A DNA stretch of 43,737 nt from positions 1 through 43,737 of the forward strand of contig DBQB01000062.1 of the NCBI GenBank assembly GCA_002305685.1, given 5' to 3'. The notes below the pieces were generated by a model that worked only from the letters and a program-made list of their open reading frames with translations, ran no database searches and was not told the DNA's origin. This document shows, piece by piece, positions 1-8,530 of the stretch; positions within the stretch are counted from its first letter, which is position 1; every line of letters begins with the position of its first letter. This DNA is from Ruminococcaceae bacterium UBA1405 (GTDB lineage: Bacteria; Bacillota; Clostridia; Oscillospirales; Ruminococcaceae). The translations under genes were made by a program, and so were the position numbers.

Positions 1-75
1 TCTACCTAGAAGGGAGCATATCACGAAAATTGAGCAACACCCCCTTTCCCCTTTTAGAGAAAGATATCAAGTCTA

Positions 76-762
76 TCAGCAGAAAGGCTCTCCGTTTTCC
101 ATCAGCACCTGGGTGCGCGTCACCCGCACCAGCGACGGCGTCAGCCCGGAAAACGCGGCAAATGCATCCAAAAACAGGGTGGGATTGACATTGTTGACAA
201 TTCCAGCCGCCGTCTCCAGCTCCAACTGAACCGTTTGCTGGTCTTGCTCATAACCTATAAGCGACACGTCGGGACGGATATCCACCTCTTTCGGTCCCTT
301 TTTGGTATGTTTGGTTACCAGGATGGAGGACTGCCTCATAAAATCTTCCAACCTTTGGACGACTTCCTCAGGCTTTGCCTGCTCGTAGCGCAGCAAAATA
401 TGATACCTGGCACGGCGGATTGCCTCCGGCTTATGCTGCTGCAATGCCACCGCCGTCACCACAATCCCTTCGGGAAGGGAGCGATTGAGCCGCTCCATCA
501 GCTCCTCACAGGACATCAGACGGGTAATGCGCAGATCCATCGTCTCGCAAAGGCTCTCGTATCCAAGAGAAAGCGGCAGGGCAAAGGTGATATAGGGGTG
601 AGGATTGAACCCTTCGGTATACCACACCGGAATCTCTGCCCGGCGCAGCGCCCGCTGCATACAGCGGTTGATATCCAGATGGGAGATAAATTTTGCCCTT
701 CCGGTTTTTTGGTAGAATACCCGGATGTTGGGCATCTGATTGATGTTTTTGATCTCACTCAA
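76..762 (-). CDS. TIGR03936/DUF2344 radical-SAM-associated protein
   Basis: A 228-residue protein of the DUF2344 (TIGR03936) family, recognised from its N-terminal segment (FYQKTGRAKFISHLD, then a TEGFNPHP motif). The family is the standing partner of TIGR03960 radical-SAM proteins, and that partner lies directly upstream, with an 8-bp overlap between its stop and this start. The start is a TTG at 762, chosen because GGGGG lies about 8 bases upstream; an internal ATG at codon 10 is an alternative. The biochemical function is unknown. By association it may act with the radical-SAM protein on an RNA or cofactor substrate, but that is inference. No signal peptide or membrane segment is seen. Confidence 0.85.
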   Translation of the reverse strand: MSEIKNINQMPNIRVFYQKTGRAKFISHLDINRCMQRALRRAEIPVWYTEGFNPHPYITFALPLSLGYESLCETMDLRITRLMSCEELMERLNRSLPEGIVVTAVALQQHKPEAIRRARYHILLRYEQAKPEEVVQRLEDFMRQSSILVTKHTKKGPKEVDIRPDVSLIGYEQDQQTVQLELETAAGIVNNVNPTLFLDAFAAFSGLTPSLVRVTRTQVLMENGEPFC

Positions 763-2593
763 AGCAGCGACCCCCTACCAGCTGATTGGCGCCGCAACCG
801 CTGCACTGTTGACGGCAGTTGGGCGTGGTGCGATTTTCATGTGCTTTTTTGTTTTCCCGAACCAAAAATTCCTTGGACACACCAAAATCCAGATGATCCC
901 AGGGCAGAATCTCGTCGAAACTGCGGCGGCGGTTGGCGTAGAATGCCGGATCCACCCCGCATTCCTTCATCGCTTCCAACCACCAATCCATATGGAAATG
1001 GGTATCCCAGCTGTCCAGATTACAGCCTTTGCGCCAAGCGCGATAGATCACCGGGCTCAGACGGCGATCTCCCCTGGCCAGCACCGCCTCCAGAAAGCTG
1101 GTGTCGGCGTCATGCCAGTTGAGACGGATCTTTTTGGAGCGCAGACAGGAGAGCATATGCTTCTGTTTCTCCCGCAGCATCTCCCAGGTATCCTGAGGTT
1201 CAAACTGGAAGGGGGTGAAAGGCTTGGGAACAAAACAGGCACAGCTCACCGTCACGGTCACACCCACCCCTTTTTTGCGGGTAGGCAGGCTGTAATAGAA
1301 ATCCACAATCCGCTGGGCAAGATCCACGATCCCTTCCACATCTTCCAGCGTCTCGGTGGGCAGGCCCATCATAAAGTACAGCTTCACCGCAGCAAACCCG
1401 CCTTCAAAAGCGGTACGGCAGGTATCAAAGATCTCCTGTTCGTTGACATTTTTGTTGATCACATCCCGCATCCGCTGGGTTCCGGCTTCCGGGGCAAAGG
1501 TCAAACCACTCTTACGCACCTTGGAGATGGTCTCCAACAACTCCTGAGAAAAGTTGTCCACCCGCAGGGAGGGCAGCGAAAGGTTAATCTTGCGCTCATC
1601 GGTCCAGTGCACCATATCGGTGAGCAGCGCATCCACCTTGGAATGGTCGCTGGTGGAGAGGGAGGAAAGGGAAATCTCATCGTATCCAGTGGAATCGCAC
1701 AGGTCCCGCCCGTTGCGGCACAGGGTATCCACCTCTTTCTCCCGCAGCGGCCGATAGATAAATCCAGCCTGGCAGAATCGGCAGCCACGGATACAGCCCC
1801 GCATCACCTCCACCATCGCCCGGTCATGGACAATGTCGGTATACGGCACCACAAAATAGGGGGGATAATATACTTTATCCAGATCCCGGATGATACGCTT
1901 CTTCACCTTGGCAGGGGCGCCCTTGAGAGGGGTGACCGACCGGATGGTACCGTCCTCATGATACTGCACGTCGTACAGGGACGGAACGTAGATGCCTTCT
2001 ATCTGGCTGGCCTGCACCAAAAATTCTTCTTTGGAGAGTCCCTGCTTCTTGGCCTGCTGATACAGGTCAATCAGTTCCAGATTGACCTCCTCCCCTTCTC
2101 CCAGGATAAACAGGTCAAAAAAATCCACCAACGGTTCCGGGTTACAGGCGCAGGGACCGCCGGCAACCACCAGTGGGGAAAGTTCATGGCGATCCGCCGC
2201 TTTCACCGGCACACCGGCCAAATCCAGCATATTGAGGATGGCGGTAAAACTCAGCTCATATTGCAGGGTAAAGCCGATCATATCGAAATCCTTGATGGGG
2301 TCAAAACTCTCCAGACCATAGAGCAGAATATGATTTTCCCGCATCTTTTGTTCCATATCGGCTTCCGGGGCAAACACCCGCTCACACCAGATATCCTCCC
2401 GCGCGTTTTTCAGGGCGTAAAGGATCTTCATACCCAGATGGGACATTCCCACCTCATAGACATCGGGGAAACAAAAGGCAAAACGAAAACTTACTTTTTT
2501 GGGATCCTTGACCACGCTGTTAAGCTCTCCGCCGATATAGCGGGCAGGTTTTTGCACCTGCATCAGGATATTTTCCAATTTTTCCGGTATCAT
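755..2593 (-). CDS. TIGR03960 family B12-binding-like radical SAM protein
   Basis: A 612-residue cytoplasmic radical-SAM enzyme. The N-terminal third resembles a B12-binding-type fold (residues about 30-200, including VVAGGPCACNPEPL). The radical SAM [4Fe-4S] motif is seen as CIRGCRFC in the middle, followed by the GLPTET segment typical of the barrel. The C-terminus carries a Cys cluster (CRQQCSGCG), possibly a second cluster or metal site. The length fits the family. The start at 2593 is preceded by AAGGA; a longer reading to 2758 would run through the promoter, so it is rejected. It is translationally coupled to the DUF2344 gene downstream. The reaction is unknown. Confidence 0.88.
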   Translation of the reverse strand: MIPEKLENILMQVQKPARYIGGELNSVVKDPKKVSFRFAFCFPDVYEVGMSHLGMKILYALKNAREDIWCERVFAPEADMEQKMRENHILLYGLESFDPIKDFDMIGFTLQYELSFTAILNMLDLAGVPVKAADRHELSPLVVAGGPCACNPEPLVDFFDLFILGEGEEVNLELIDLYQQAKKQGLSKEEFLVQASQIEGIYVPSLYDVQYHEDGTIRSVTPLKGAPAKVKKRIIRDLDKVYYPPYFVVPYTDIVHDRAMVEVMRGCIRGCRFCQAGFIYRPLREKEVDTLCRNGRDLCDSTGYDEISLSSLSTSDHSKVDALLTDMVHWTDERKINLSLPSLRVDNFSQELLETISKVRKSGLTFAPEAGTQRMRDVINKNVNEQEIFDTCRTAFEGGFAAVKLYFMMGLPTETLEDVEGIVDLAQRIVDFYYSLPTRKKGVGVTVTVSCACFVPKPFTPFQFEPQDTWEMLREKQKHMLSCLRSKKIRLNWHDADTSFLEAVLARGDRRLSPVIYRAWRKGCNLDSWDTHFHMDWWLEAMKECGVDPAFYANRRRSFDEILPWDHLDFGVSKEFLVRENKKAHENRTTPNCRQQCSGCGANQLVGGRCFE

Positions 2594-2684
2594 ATGGCAA
2601 TCATCCTTAATATTTTTTATCGTAACAGTACGTACCGCAGCTCCAAGCCATTGGGGCGGCAAGCAGGACCTCAGGTCCGGTTTC

Positions 2685-2714
2685 ATTATACCATCTCCCG
2701 ACGCACCGTGTAAA
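2685..2714 (-). promoter_or_regulatory. SigA promoter for the radical-SAM operon
   Basis: On the minus strand, TTTACA (2714-2709) and TATAAT (2690-2685) are separated by 18 bp, with TG one base before the -10 (extended -10). It lies about 90 bp upstream of the radical-SAM start and is divergent from the trpS promoter. Confidence 0.75.
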
Positions 2715-2751
2715 CCGCCATTTAAAATCATCGGAATTTTATCTTCCGGCG

Positions 2752-2780
2752 TTGACAACCCAAAGGCTGAGTCCTATAAT
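2752..2780 (+). promoter_or_regulatory. SigA promoter for trpS leader
   Basis: A consensus promoter: TTGACA (2752-2757), 17-bp spacer, TATAAT (2775-2780). It drives the T-box leader and trpS. Transcription would start at about 2787. Confidence 0.9.
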
Positions 2781-2799
2781 AACTATAAAAAAGAAAACC

Positions 2800-3046
2800 G
2801 TTGCGTAAGAAAAGTAAGCGCCCGCGCAGAGAATCCAGAGAGCCGTGGAAGGTGGAAGCACGACGTCAATGCCGGCGCCCAATGGGCTTACAAGGGCGGC
2901 CTGAACCGTGTCAGAGACACTCAGTAGGAGCCGACGGAATCTCTACCGTTATGAAGAGCATAAGATGGAATACCAATCCGTTGTGGGTGGCAAACAGAGG
3001 TCAATGTCAGCGCTTCTGTCCCGATGGGGACGGAAGCGCTTTTTTG
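2800..3046 (+). promoter_or_regulatory. T-box leader (tRNA-Trp sensing)
   Basis: A T-box riboswitch upstream of trpS. Stem I starts at GTAAGC and closes with GCTTAC near 2886. AGAGAGC and the GGTGGAAGC element at about 2838-2859 match the distal stem I signatures. The specifier is read as TGG at 2883-2885, the Trp codon. The antiterminator bulge reads GGGTGGC, with TGGC at 2988-2991; this is complementary to the GCCA end of tRNA-Trp, whose discriminator base is G. A terminator hairpin follows. Uncharged tRNA-Trp should favour antitermination. The 3' part of the T-box (CAAACAGAGG) departs somewhat from the usual consensus. Confidence 0.88.
3009..3046 (+). terminator. T-box terminator hairpin
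   Basis: AGCGCTTC-T-GTCCC, loop GATG, then GGGAC-G-GAAGCGCT followed by six T residues. It is the conditional terminator of the trpS T-box. Confidence 0.9.
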
Positions 3047-3114
3047 CCCTCCGGTAAATCGGACAAGGTCCATCGGCAAAAAACACAGACAGGAAGGCTT
3101 GAAAGGATATGGAA

Positions 3115-4104
3115 ATGAAACAACGCATTCTCACCGGCGACCGTACCACCGGAAAACTGCATCTGGGACATTATGTCGGCAGTCTGCAAAACCGGGTAGC
3201 GTTGCAGGATCAGTATGATACCTTTATTTTGCTGGCAGACATTCAGGCTCTGACCACCCATTTTGAAAATCCGTCCTTAATCAACGAGAGCATCTATAAC
3301 GTTGCCATCGACAATCTGTCAGTAGGGTTGGATCCGGAAAAGATTACGCTGGTCCAGCAGTCCCAGATCACCTCCATTGCGGAGCTGACCATCTTCTACT
3401 CGATGCTGGTTTCGGTCAACACCCTGCGTCACAACCCCACCATCAAAACCGAAGCAAAACAGTATGGCTATGATGATCTGACCTATGGTTTCCTCGGCTA
3501 CCCGGTAAGCCAGACGGCGGACATCACTTTCTGCAAAGCTAACCTGGTACCGGTTGGGGAGGATCAGCTGCCTCACATGGAGGTAGCCAGAAAGATTGTC
3601 CGCCGCTTTAACGATCTTTATCACTGCGACGTGCTGGTGGAACCTCAGGCAATGCTGAGCAGCCATTCCCGGCTGATGGGGCTGGACGGAAACGCCAAGA
3701 TGGGCAAAAGCCTGGGCAACGCCATCTATCTTTCCGACGACGCCGATACCGTCAACCAGAAGGTGCGCTCCGCCCTCACCGATAAAAACCGGATCACCGC
3801 AAAAGACCCGGGTAACCCCGACGTATGCGTCGTGAGCAAATACCACGAAATCTTTAACGGGGAGGAGTACGGCAACATCTGTGAGATGTGCCGCGAAGGT
3901 TCCATCGGATGCGTGGCCTGCAAAAAGAAACTCTCCGCCGCCCTCAACGCCCTGCTGGATCCTTTCCGGGAGAGACGGGCCTACTATGTCGCCCACAAGG
4001 ATGAAGTCAAGGAGCTGATTCATGCCGGCAGCGCCAAAGCCAACGCCATCGGCAATGAGACGGTCAAAGAGGTCAAGGAAGCTATGAGCATCTATCTGGG
4101 ATAA
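3115..4104 (+). CDS. trpS: Tryptophanyl-tRNA synthetase
   Basis: A class I aminoacyl-tRNA synthetase that charges tRNA-Trp using ATP and tryptophan. Both catalytic signatures are visible: the HIGH-like LHLGH about 15 residues from the start, and the KMSKS-like KMGKS at about residues 195-199. The length of 329 residues is normal for bacterial TrpRS. Two ATGs lie six bases apart. The one at 3115 is preferred because AAAGGA (3102-3107) sits 7 bases upstream, against 1 base for the ATG at 3109. Expression is controlled by the Trp-specific T-box directly upstream. Confidence 0.97.
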   Translation: MKQRILTGDRTTGKLHLGHYVGSLQNRVALQDQYDTFILLADIQALTTHFENPSLINESIYNVAIDNLSVGLDPEKITLVQQSQITSIAELTIFYSMLVSVNTLRHNPTIKTEAKQYGYDDLTYGFLGYPVSQTADITFCKANLVPVGEDQLPHMEVARKIVRRFNDLYHCDVLVEPQAMLSSHSRLMGLDGNAKMGKSLGNAIYLSDDADTVNQKVRSALTDKNRITAKDPGNPDVCVVSKYHEIFNGEEYGNICEMCREGSIGCVACKKKLSAALNALLDPFRERRAYYVAHKDEVKELIHAGSAKANAIGNETVKEVKEAMSIYLG

Positions 4105-4141
4105 TCGCTAACCTTCATATACCTGAGCCAATCGTTTACGT

Positions 4142-4180
4142 CGCCTTTTGAGCGGCTGCTCCAAAGGCGCCGATTTTTTT
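4142..4180 (+). terminator. Rho-independent terminator after trpS
   Basis: CGCCTTTTGAGC pairs with GCTCCAAAGGCG (one mismatch), followed by a run of seven T at 4174-4180. The rest of the gap to 4400 holds a second GC hairpin (CCGCCGCC 4285-4292 with GGCGGCGG 4303-4310) without a T-tract, and no clear promoter. Confidence 0.85.
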
Positions 4181-4400
4181 GCAGTCCAATGTCCTACGAC
4201 TGCCTGTTCTGTTTTGCGGACAGGCCGCATAAAGATAGATAAGGACTTTTCCTCTCCTTCACCCCTAAGAGGCGAAAAGCTCCTCCGCCGCCCGCTTTTC
4301 CCGGCGGCGGTATCGAAAAAAAGGACGGCGCCCTCATGTGTGCAAAATCCAAAAACAACCATTTCATGACGGAGAAACCGAAAAAAACTGTGAAAAGTAA

Positions 4401-4904
4401 TTGGCAAATTCGTTTTTTGGGTTATCATATATCGTAGGATTCTTGATTGGCGTTTCTGTACTGTTCTGGGCTTCCCAGCAAGCGCAGCTACAGTTGGATC
4501 GGATTTTGGAGTGCTATCTGGTCAGTCGAAACCAATGGAGCACTGGGCGCATCTTTTTTGCCGCCCTATTTTCCGTTTGTTGGCCGCTGATACTGCTGTT
4601 TGGGCTGGGATGCTTCCCTGCCGGACGTTATTTGGTTGCGCTGATCTGTTGGCTGCAGGGATTGGGATGCGGATTTGCAGCGGTAGGAATCTACCGTCAA
4701 ACCGGCGCCGTCGTGCCAGTACATACCCTCATGGTACTCGTCTCTACCCTCTTTTTGCAGGCTCTTACCTTACTGTCGGCAGCCGATGCAGTCTGGAAAG
4801 TTCAGCAGAATCCCCACCCTCATGGATACCCAAAAAGGTATCTATTGCCAGCGGCGCTGGCCGTCGCGACAGCTGTACTGGATGTTTTTCTCTCTTCCCG
4901 GTAA
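4401..4904 (+). CDS. SpoIIM-like small membrane protein
   Basis: A 167-residue polytopic membrane protein with about four hydrophobic segments. The stretch with LLFGLGC, WLQGLGCGFAA and the later LFLQALTLLSAA resembles the SpoIIM/DUF95 pattern (glycine-rich membrane helix followed by a helix ending in small residues). The assignment to the stage II sporulation protein M family is therefore tentative. SpoIIM helps forespore engulfment in spore formers. The start is doubtful: TTG at 4401 directly follows an in-frame stop and has no good ribosome binding site. An ATG at 4366 in another frame gives a plausible hydrophilic N-terminus that stops at 4437, so a one-base frameshift is possible. It is followed by the YesL-family gene. 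Confidence 0.45.
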   Translation: MANSFFGLSYIVGFLIGVSVLFWASQQAQLQLDRILECYLVSRNQWSTGRIFFAALFSVCWPLILLFGLGCFPAGRYLVALICWLQGLGCGFAAVGIYRQTGAVVPVHTLMVLVSTLFLQALTLLSAADAVWKVQQNPHPHGYPKRYLLPAALAVATAVLDVFLSSR

Positions 4905-4963
4905 AGCCGTCTCAAACCATACGTGAAACCGTCGTTTCACACCGAAAAGGAAGGATTATAGCA

Positions 4964-5836
4964 ATGGCAGGTTTTTTTGGATTGTTCGACTACACGCGGG
5001 AAGGCCCCGGGGTCTCCAAGGACGCACCCAAAAAGAAACGTTTTTTTCAATTTTTTGATCTGTATTTTCGCAAATTATCCAAGCTGTGCAGCGCAAACCT
5101 CTTGTTTTTGCTCTTCTGCCTGCCGGCCATCTTTCTGATGATCTTCTTCATCCCCTCTCAGAGCATTCTGCTCTTTATGACGCTTCCCCTCTTCTTTGTA
5201 GGCCCGCCTATGGCTGGACTTACATATGTAGTGCGCAATTTGGCTTTGGAGCGCCCGGTATTTATGTTTTCGGACTTTTGGGACGCGGTGAAAAGCAACT
5301 TTAAGCAGTCTTTTGCTTATGGCGTTATTTTTTCCATTGTATTTACATTGCTGGTTTTTGCCCTGATTTCCTATCTGGGAATGTTGAGCAACGGAATCTT
5401 CTACTACGCACTGCTGGGGCTCTGCCTGGCGGCTTCAATTCTTTTCTCCTTTATGAATTGTTATGTATATCTTCAGATTGTCACCGTCAATCTGCGGCTG
5501 AAAGGAATTCTCAGCAACGCTTTCCGTTTTGCGGTACTTGGCTTCAAAACCAACATCTGTACTGTCTTTTTCTCCGGAATTATCGTGGGGCTCTGTCTCT
5601 GGTTTTTCCCCTATTCGCTGATCTTTATCGTTCCCATCGGCTTTTCTACCATTTCCATGATCACCAGCTTCAACTCTTTTCAGTATCTACAAAAATATAT
5701 TATAGATCCTTACTACGCTGCGCACCCGGAGGAAGATCCCAACCGCCGCGATGAGGAAGAGGAATCTATTTTCAGCGATCAACAGTTGTTGCCGAATACC
5801 GAGGATGAGGAAGAGGACAGCGATTCCCAAAACTAA
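4964..5836 (+). CDS. YesL family (DUF624) membrane protein
   Basis: A 290-residue membrane protein of the YesL/DUF624 family. Features are a short cytoplasmic N-terminus (GLFDYTREGPGVSKDAPKKKRF), the family pattern of hydrophobic helices starting at SANLLFLLFCLPA, the PMAGLTYVVRNLA segment and a DFWDAVKSNFKQS loop. The C-terminal 45 residues are strongly acidic (EDEEEDSDSQN end) and presumably cytoplasmic. YesL proteins often sit beside carbohydrate uptake genes, but none are adjacent here and the function is unknown. The start at 4964 has AGGAAGG 9 bases upstream; longer upstream readings lack one. Confidence 0.85.
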   Translation: MAGFFGLFDYTREGPGVSKDAPKKKRFFQFFDLYFRKLSKLCSANLLFLLFCLPAIFLMIFFIPSQSILLFMTLPLFFVGPPMAGLTYVVRNLALERPVFMFSDFWDAVKSNFKQSFAYGVIFSIVFTLLVFALISYLGMLSNGIFYYALLGLCLAASILFSFMNCYVYLQIVTVNLRLKGILSNAFRFAVLGFKTNICTVFFSGIIVGLCLWFFPYSLIFIVPIGFSTISMITSFNSFQYLQKYIIDPYYAAHPEEDPNRRDEEEESIFSDQQLLPNTEDEEEDSDSQN

Positions 5837-5849
5837 TTCCTGTTTTTGC

Positions 5850-5886
5850 GGAAAAACGATCTGACAAGTTGTCAGATCGTTTTTCC
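5850..5886. terminator. Bidirectional terminator palindrome
   Basis: A nearly perfect palindrome: GGAAAAACGATCTGACAA, a single G at the centre, then its complement. A and T runs at the two edges let it work in both directions. The remaining 250 bp up to the next gene (6144) contain no recognisable riboswitch or gene. Confidence 0.85.
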
Positions 5887-6143
5887 ACTTTTCAAATACG
5901 GCAAATCCCTGAATTGTAAAAACCAGATTTGTACTGCCCACGCCCGGACGCCAATCCCATTATCCTATCTTCGCGGCAACGGTATTCGCCGTAATCCGGA
6001 CAGATTTCTACTAACGTCTCAAAAACCCAAATCTGATTGCTGCATTTAATGATTGCGATTTGATTTTGCTTTTAGCGAAACTGGATTCCGCCAGAATATG
6101 CGGGATACAATCTGATACTTTACATGGAAAGAGTGATACCGTC

Positions 6144-7358
6144 TTGATCAACTTGTCCGCTGTGCTGATCTCCAACGGGCTGGGCGCCGCACTGATGCTT
6201 ACACTGCTGCTAAGCAACCGCAAAAATACCCGCAGTGTATTTTTGGACGAGAAAATATTTTTCATGATGTGCCACACCACGCTGATTCTCTGTATCCTAG
6301 AAACCGCTTCTTTTTTGGTGGATAGGACTGCTTGGACGTTTGGCCCTGTCCTGAACCGGATTCTTAATGGGTCTCTGTTTATCTTGGATATCAGCTTCTC
6401 CTTTTTATGGACCATTTACGTGGATTTTAAACTTTTCGGACAACTGCGTCGCCTGTATAAAATATATCCTTTTGTATCGATTCCTGCCGTCTGCATTGTT
6501 GCACTGACGGTACTGAATATATGGGGGATAGATATTTTTTATACCGTTTCTCAGGAGAATGTCTATACCCGCACTCCATATACCTATCTGGTGTATCTAT
6601 TTACTTATATCTATCTTGCCATCGGCGCTATCATGGTGTTTGTCTACCGAAAAAAATTGGGTAAATATCTTTTTATGCCCATGATGGTATTTCTCAGTCC
6701 GGTTCTCATCGGAAGCCTTTTGCAGATGTTCTTTTACGGTATTGCGCTGATCTGGGTTTCGGTCGCTTTTGGTCTGGTGTCGCTGTACATCAACCTGCAA
6801 AATGAAATCTTTCTGCTGGATTCTCTGACCAAACTTTATAATCGGGAATACCTAATTCGTTATCTCAATTATGTTTCCCAAAAGCCAACCTCCAACACAA
6901 AGATTGCCGGAATTATGATAGACATCAATCTTTTCAAATCCATCAACGACAATTTTGGCCATTCGGAAGGAGATATTGCACTGCAGCTGGTCGCCAAATG
7001 CCTGATGGATGTGGCACAGGAGAACCAGTTTGTAGTGCGCTATGGCGGCGATGAGTTTATTATGATTTGCAACGTCCGTTCCCAACATGAGATTGAGCAG
7101 GTTATGGAAAAAATTCATCAGCGCGTGGAAGAGGAAAATCAGAAGAACGAGCGGCCATACCGGCTTAGCCTCTCGATGGGCGGCGCTATCCTAAATCCTT
7201 GTCCCCACTGTATCGATCGATTTCTGCAAACCATGGACGCCCGGATGTACAGTTATAAGCGGAAATTCTATGCGGAATCCTCCGATCCCATCATTCTATC
7301 TCAGTCTCAGTCCCCTCGCCCCTCTGCCGACGATAGTTTACGGCATTTCGGAACTTAG
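6144..7358 (+). CDS. Membrane-anchored GGDEF diguanylate cyclase
   Basis: A protein of about 404 residues that probably makes cyclic di-GMP from two GTP. The N-terminal half has about seven hydrophobic segments and no recognised sensor name. The C-terminal half is a GGDEF domain with DSLTKLYNREYL at its start, the metal-binding DINLFKSINDNFGH motif and an intact YGGDEF active site near residue 299. No RxxD inhibitory site is evident before it. A start at TTG 6144 is preferred because GGAAAGAG lies 9 bases upstream; an upstream TTG at 6060 has no binding site. It is apparently a single-gene unit ending in a strong terminator. No c-di-GMP riboswitch was found in the leader. Confidence 0.87.
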   Translation: MINLSAVLISNGLGAALMLTLLLSNRKNTRSVFLDEKIFFMMCHTTLILCILETASFLVDRTAWTFGPVLNRILNGSLFILDISFSFLWTIYVDFKLFGQLRRLYKIYPFVSIPAVCIVALTVLNIWGIDIFYTVSQENVYTRTPYTYLVYLFTYIYLAIGAIMVFVYRKKLGKYLFMPMMVFLSPVLIGSLLQMFFYGIALIWVSVAFGLVSLYINLQNEIFLLDSLTKLYNREYLIRYLNYVSQKPTSNTKIAGIMIDINLFKSINDNFGHSEGDIALQLVAKCLMDVAQENQFVVRYGGDEFIMICNVRSQHEIEQVMEKIHQRVEEENQKNERPYRLSLSMGGAILNPCPHCIDRFLQTMDARMYSYKRKFYAESSDPIILSQSQSPRPSADDSLRHFGT

Positions 7359-7393
7359 CACAAGCTTTGTCAAATAGATCTATGGTTTTTATT

Positions 7394-7428
7394 GAAAAGC
7401 CGCCGTTGAAAAAACGGCGGCTTTTCGT
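7394..7428 (+). terminator. Rho-independent terminator
   Basis: GAAAAGCCGCCGTT pairs with AACGGCGGCTTTTC around a GAAAA loop, closing the diguanylate cyclase gene. The A and T flanks are part of the stem. Confidence 0.85.
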
Positions 7429-7550
7429 CGTCTATGGCGCTGGCAACAGTCTTTTGGGTAAAAGCAACCCATTGTTGCGCCGGTGCAACCGTATTTTGTT
7501 GGACATTCCATCGAAAAATCGGTAAACTGATGACGAAAGGAGGATGTTCT

Positions 7551-8294
7551 ATGACCTTTGGAGAAAAAATGCAACTGCTTAGGAAAAAATCTGGAATGTC
7601 TCAAGAGGAACTGGCCCATCAGTTGGGTGTTTCACGGCAAGCCGTCAGCAAATGGGAGACCGACAACGGTTACCCGGAGACAGAAAAGATCATCCGTATG
7701 GGAAAGCTCTTTCATGTGACACTGGATTATCTGCTCAACGAGGAGAATCGTTCCGACGCCCGGGACGAAGAACCAGGCGTCTATATCAGTCAGGAAATGG
7801 CAAAAGGGTTTCTTGACCATCAAAGAAACAGATACCTGCGCATCTCGGCTGTGGCGGCGATATGGTGCTGGGGATTTGGCGCCGTGCTGCTTCCCTTTGC
7901 CATGGTAACGCCGCTGTTTACGCTGCTTCTCATTGGGGGAGGTATTCTGTTGCTTTACGTCTGGATGGCAGAGCGTCCCTATTCAAAAATCTGGAAAGAA
8001 CCGCTGTTGTTGGATCAAACGGTACAGCAAGATCTCCGAGAAACTTACCTGCAGCAGAAAAAGAGGCTTTCACCGGTACGATGGTTGGGCGGTATACTCA
8101 TCGGTCTGGGGCTTCTATTTTTCCCGCTTTTCTCCCCTGAAATACAGCTCTTCGGAGATACCGCCATGCTGGCCGCCGGTATGGCGGTGACAGGTGTCGG
8201 ACTGTTTCCACTGATCTATATCACCGGTATCCTCCGCGCCTATCGTCTGCTGATGGGAGAATCCCCCCATTCCACGAAGGGAAACACAAAATGA
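7551..8294 (+). CDS. XRE-family HTH regulator with membrane C-terminus
   Basis: A 247-residue protein. Residues 1-70 are a Cro/C1-type helix-turn-helix (MSQEELAHQLGVSRQAVSKWE, the ubiquitous Clostridia pattern). The rest carries about four hydrophobic helices in two pairs (after residues 105 and 180), so it should be a membrane-tethered transcription regulator. The ligand and target are unknown. The start at 7551 is fixed by AAAGGAGG 7 bases upstream. An inverted repeat at 7474-7489 in its upstream region is a candidate autoregulatory operator. It is not clearly in an operon. Confidence 0.85.
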   Translation: MTFGEKMQLLRKKSGMSQEELAHQLGVSRQAVSKWETDNGYPETEKIIRMGKLFHVTLDYLLNEENRSDARDEEPGVYISQEMAKGFLDHQRNRYLRISAVAAIWCWGFGAVLLPFAMVTPLFTLLLIGGGILLLYVWMAERPYSKIWKEPLLLDQTVQQDLRETYLQQKKRLSPVRWLGGILIGLGLLFFPLFSPEIQLFGDTAMLAAGMAVTGVGLFPLIYITGILRAYRLLMGESPHSTKGNTK

Positions 8295-8430
8295 AAACGT
8301 AGTTTGCTGGTATTCTTTTGAGCGTGTTTGTTTATTTAAAAGCTCCGCAGGGAAATCATCTGGTTCTTCTCAGTAACCCATCCAGTCGCAGAACACCTTC
8401 CATCCTATTTTTTTCTAACCGCAACAAAAT

Positions 8431-8471
8431 CCGGGGCCTTTTGGAGCCATCACAGCTCCCAAAGGCCCCGG
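8431..8471 (-). terminator. Terminator of the phage-tail-like gene
   Basis: Read on the minus strand, CCGGGGCCTTTGGGAGC pairs with GCTCCAAAAGGCCCCGG and is followed by ATTTTG. It lies 60 bp after the stop of the gene at 8531. The stretch from 8295 to 8430 shows nothing recognisable. Confidence 0.75.
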
Positions 8472-8530
8472 ATCTCCTGTAAAGATCACTTTGGACAGCC
8501 TGCGCCGTTTGGGTCGGGCAGGTTTCTAGC

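Noticed and set aside
740..2713. Plus-strand open frame of 657 codons opposite the radical-SAM gene
   Set aside because: Shadow of the minus-strand gene; low-meaning composition rich in His, Gln and Gly, and no ribosome binding site. The minus-strand product has clear radical-SAM motifs.
6000..6143. Search for a c-di-GMP riboswitch ahead of the diguanylate cyclase
   Set aside because: No GEMM-type conserved core was found.
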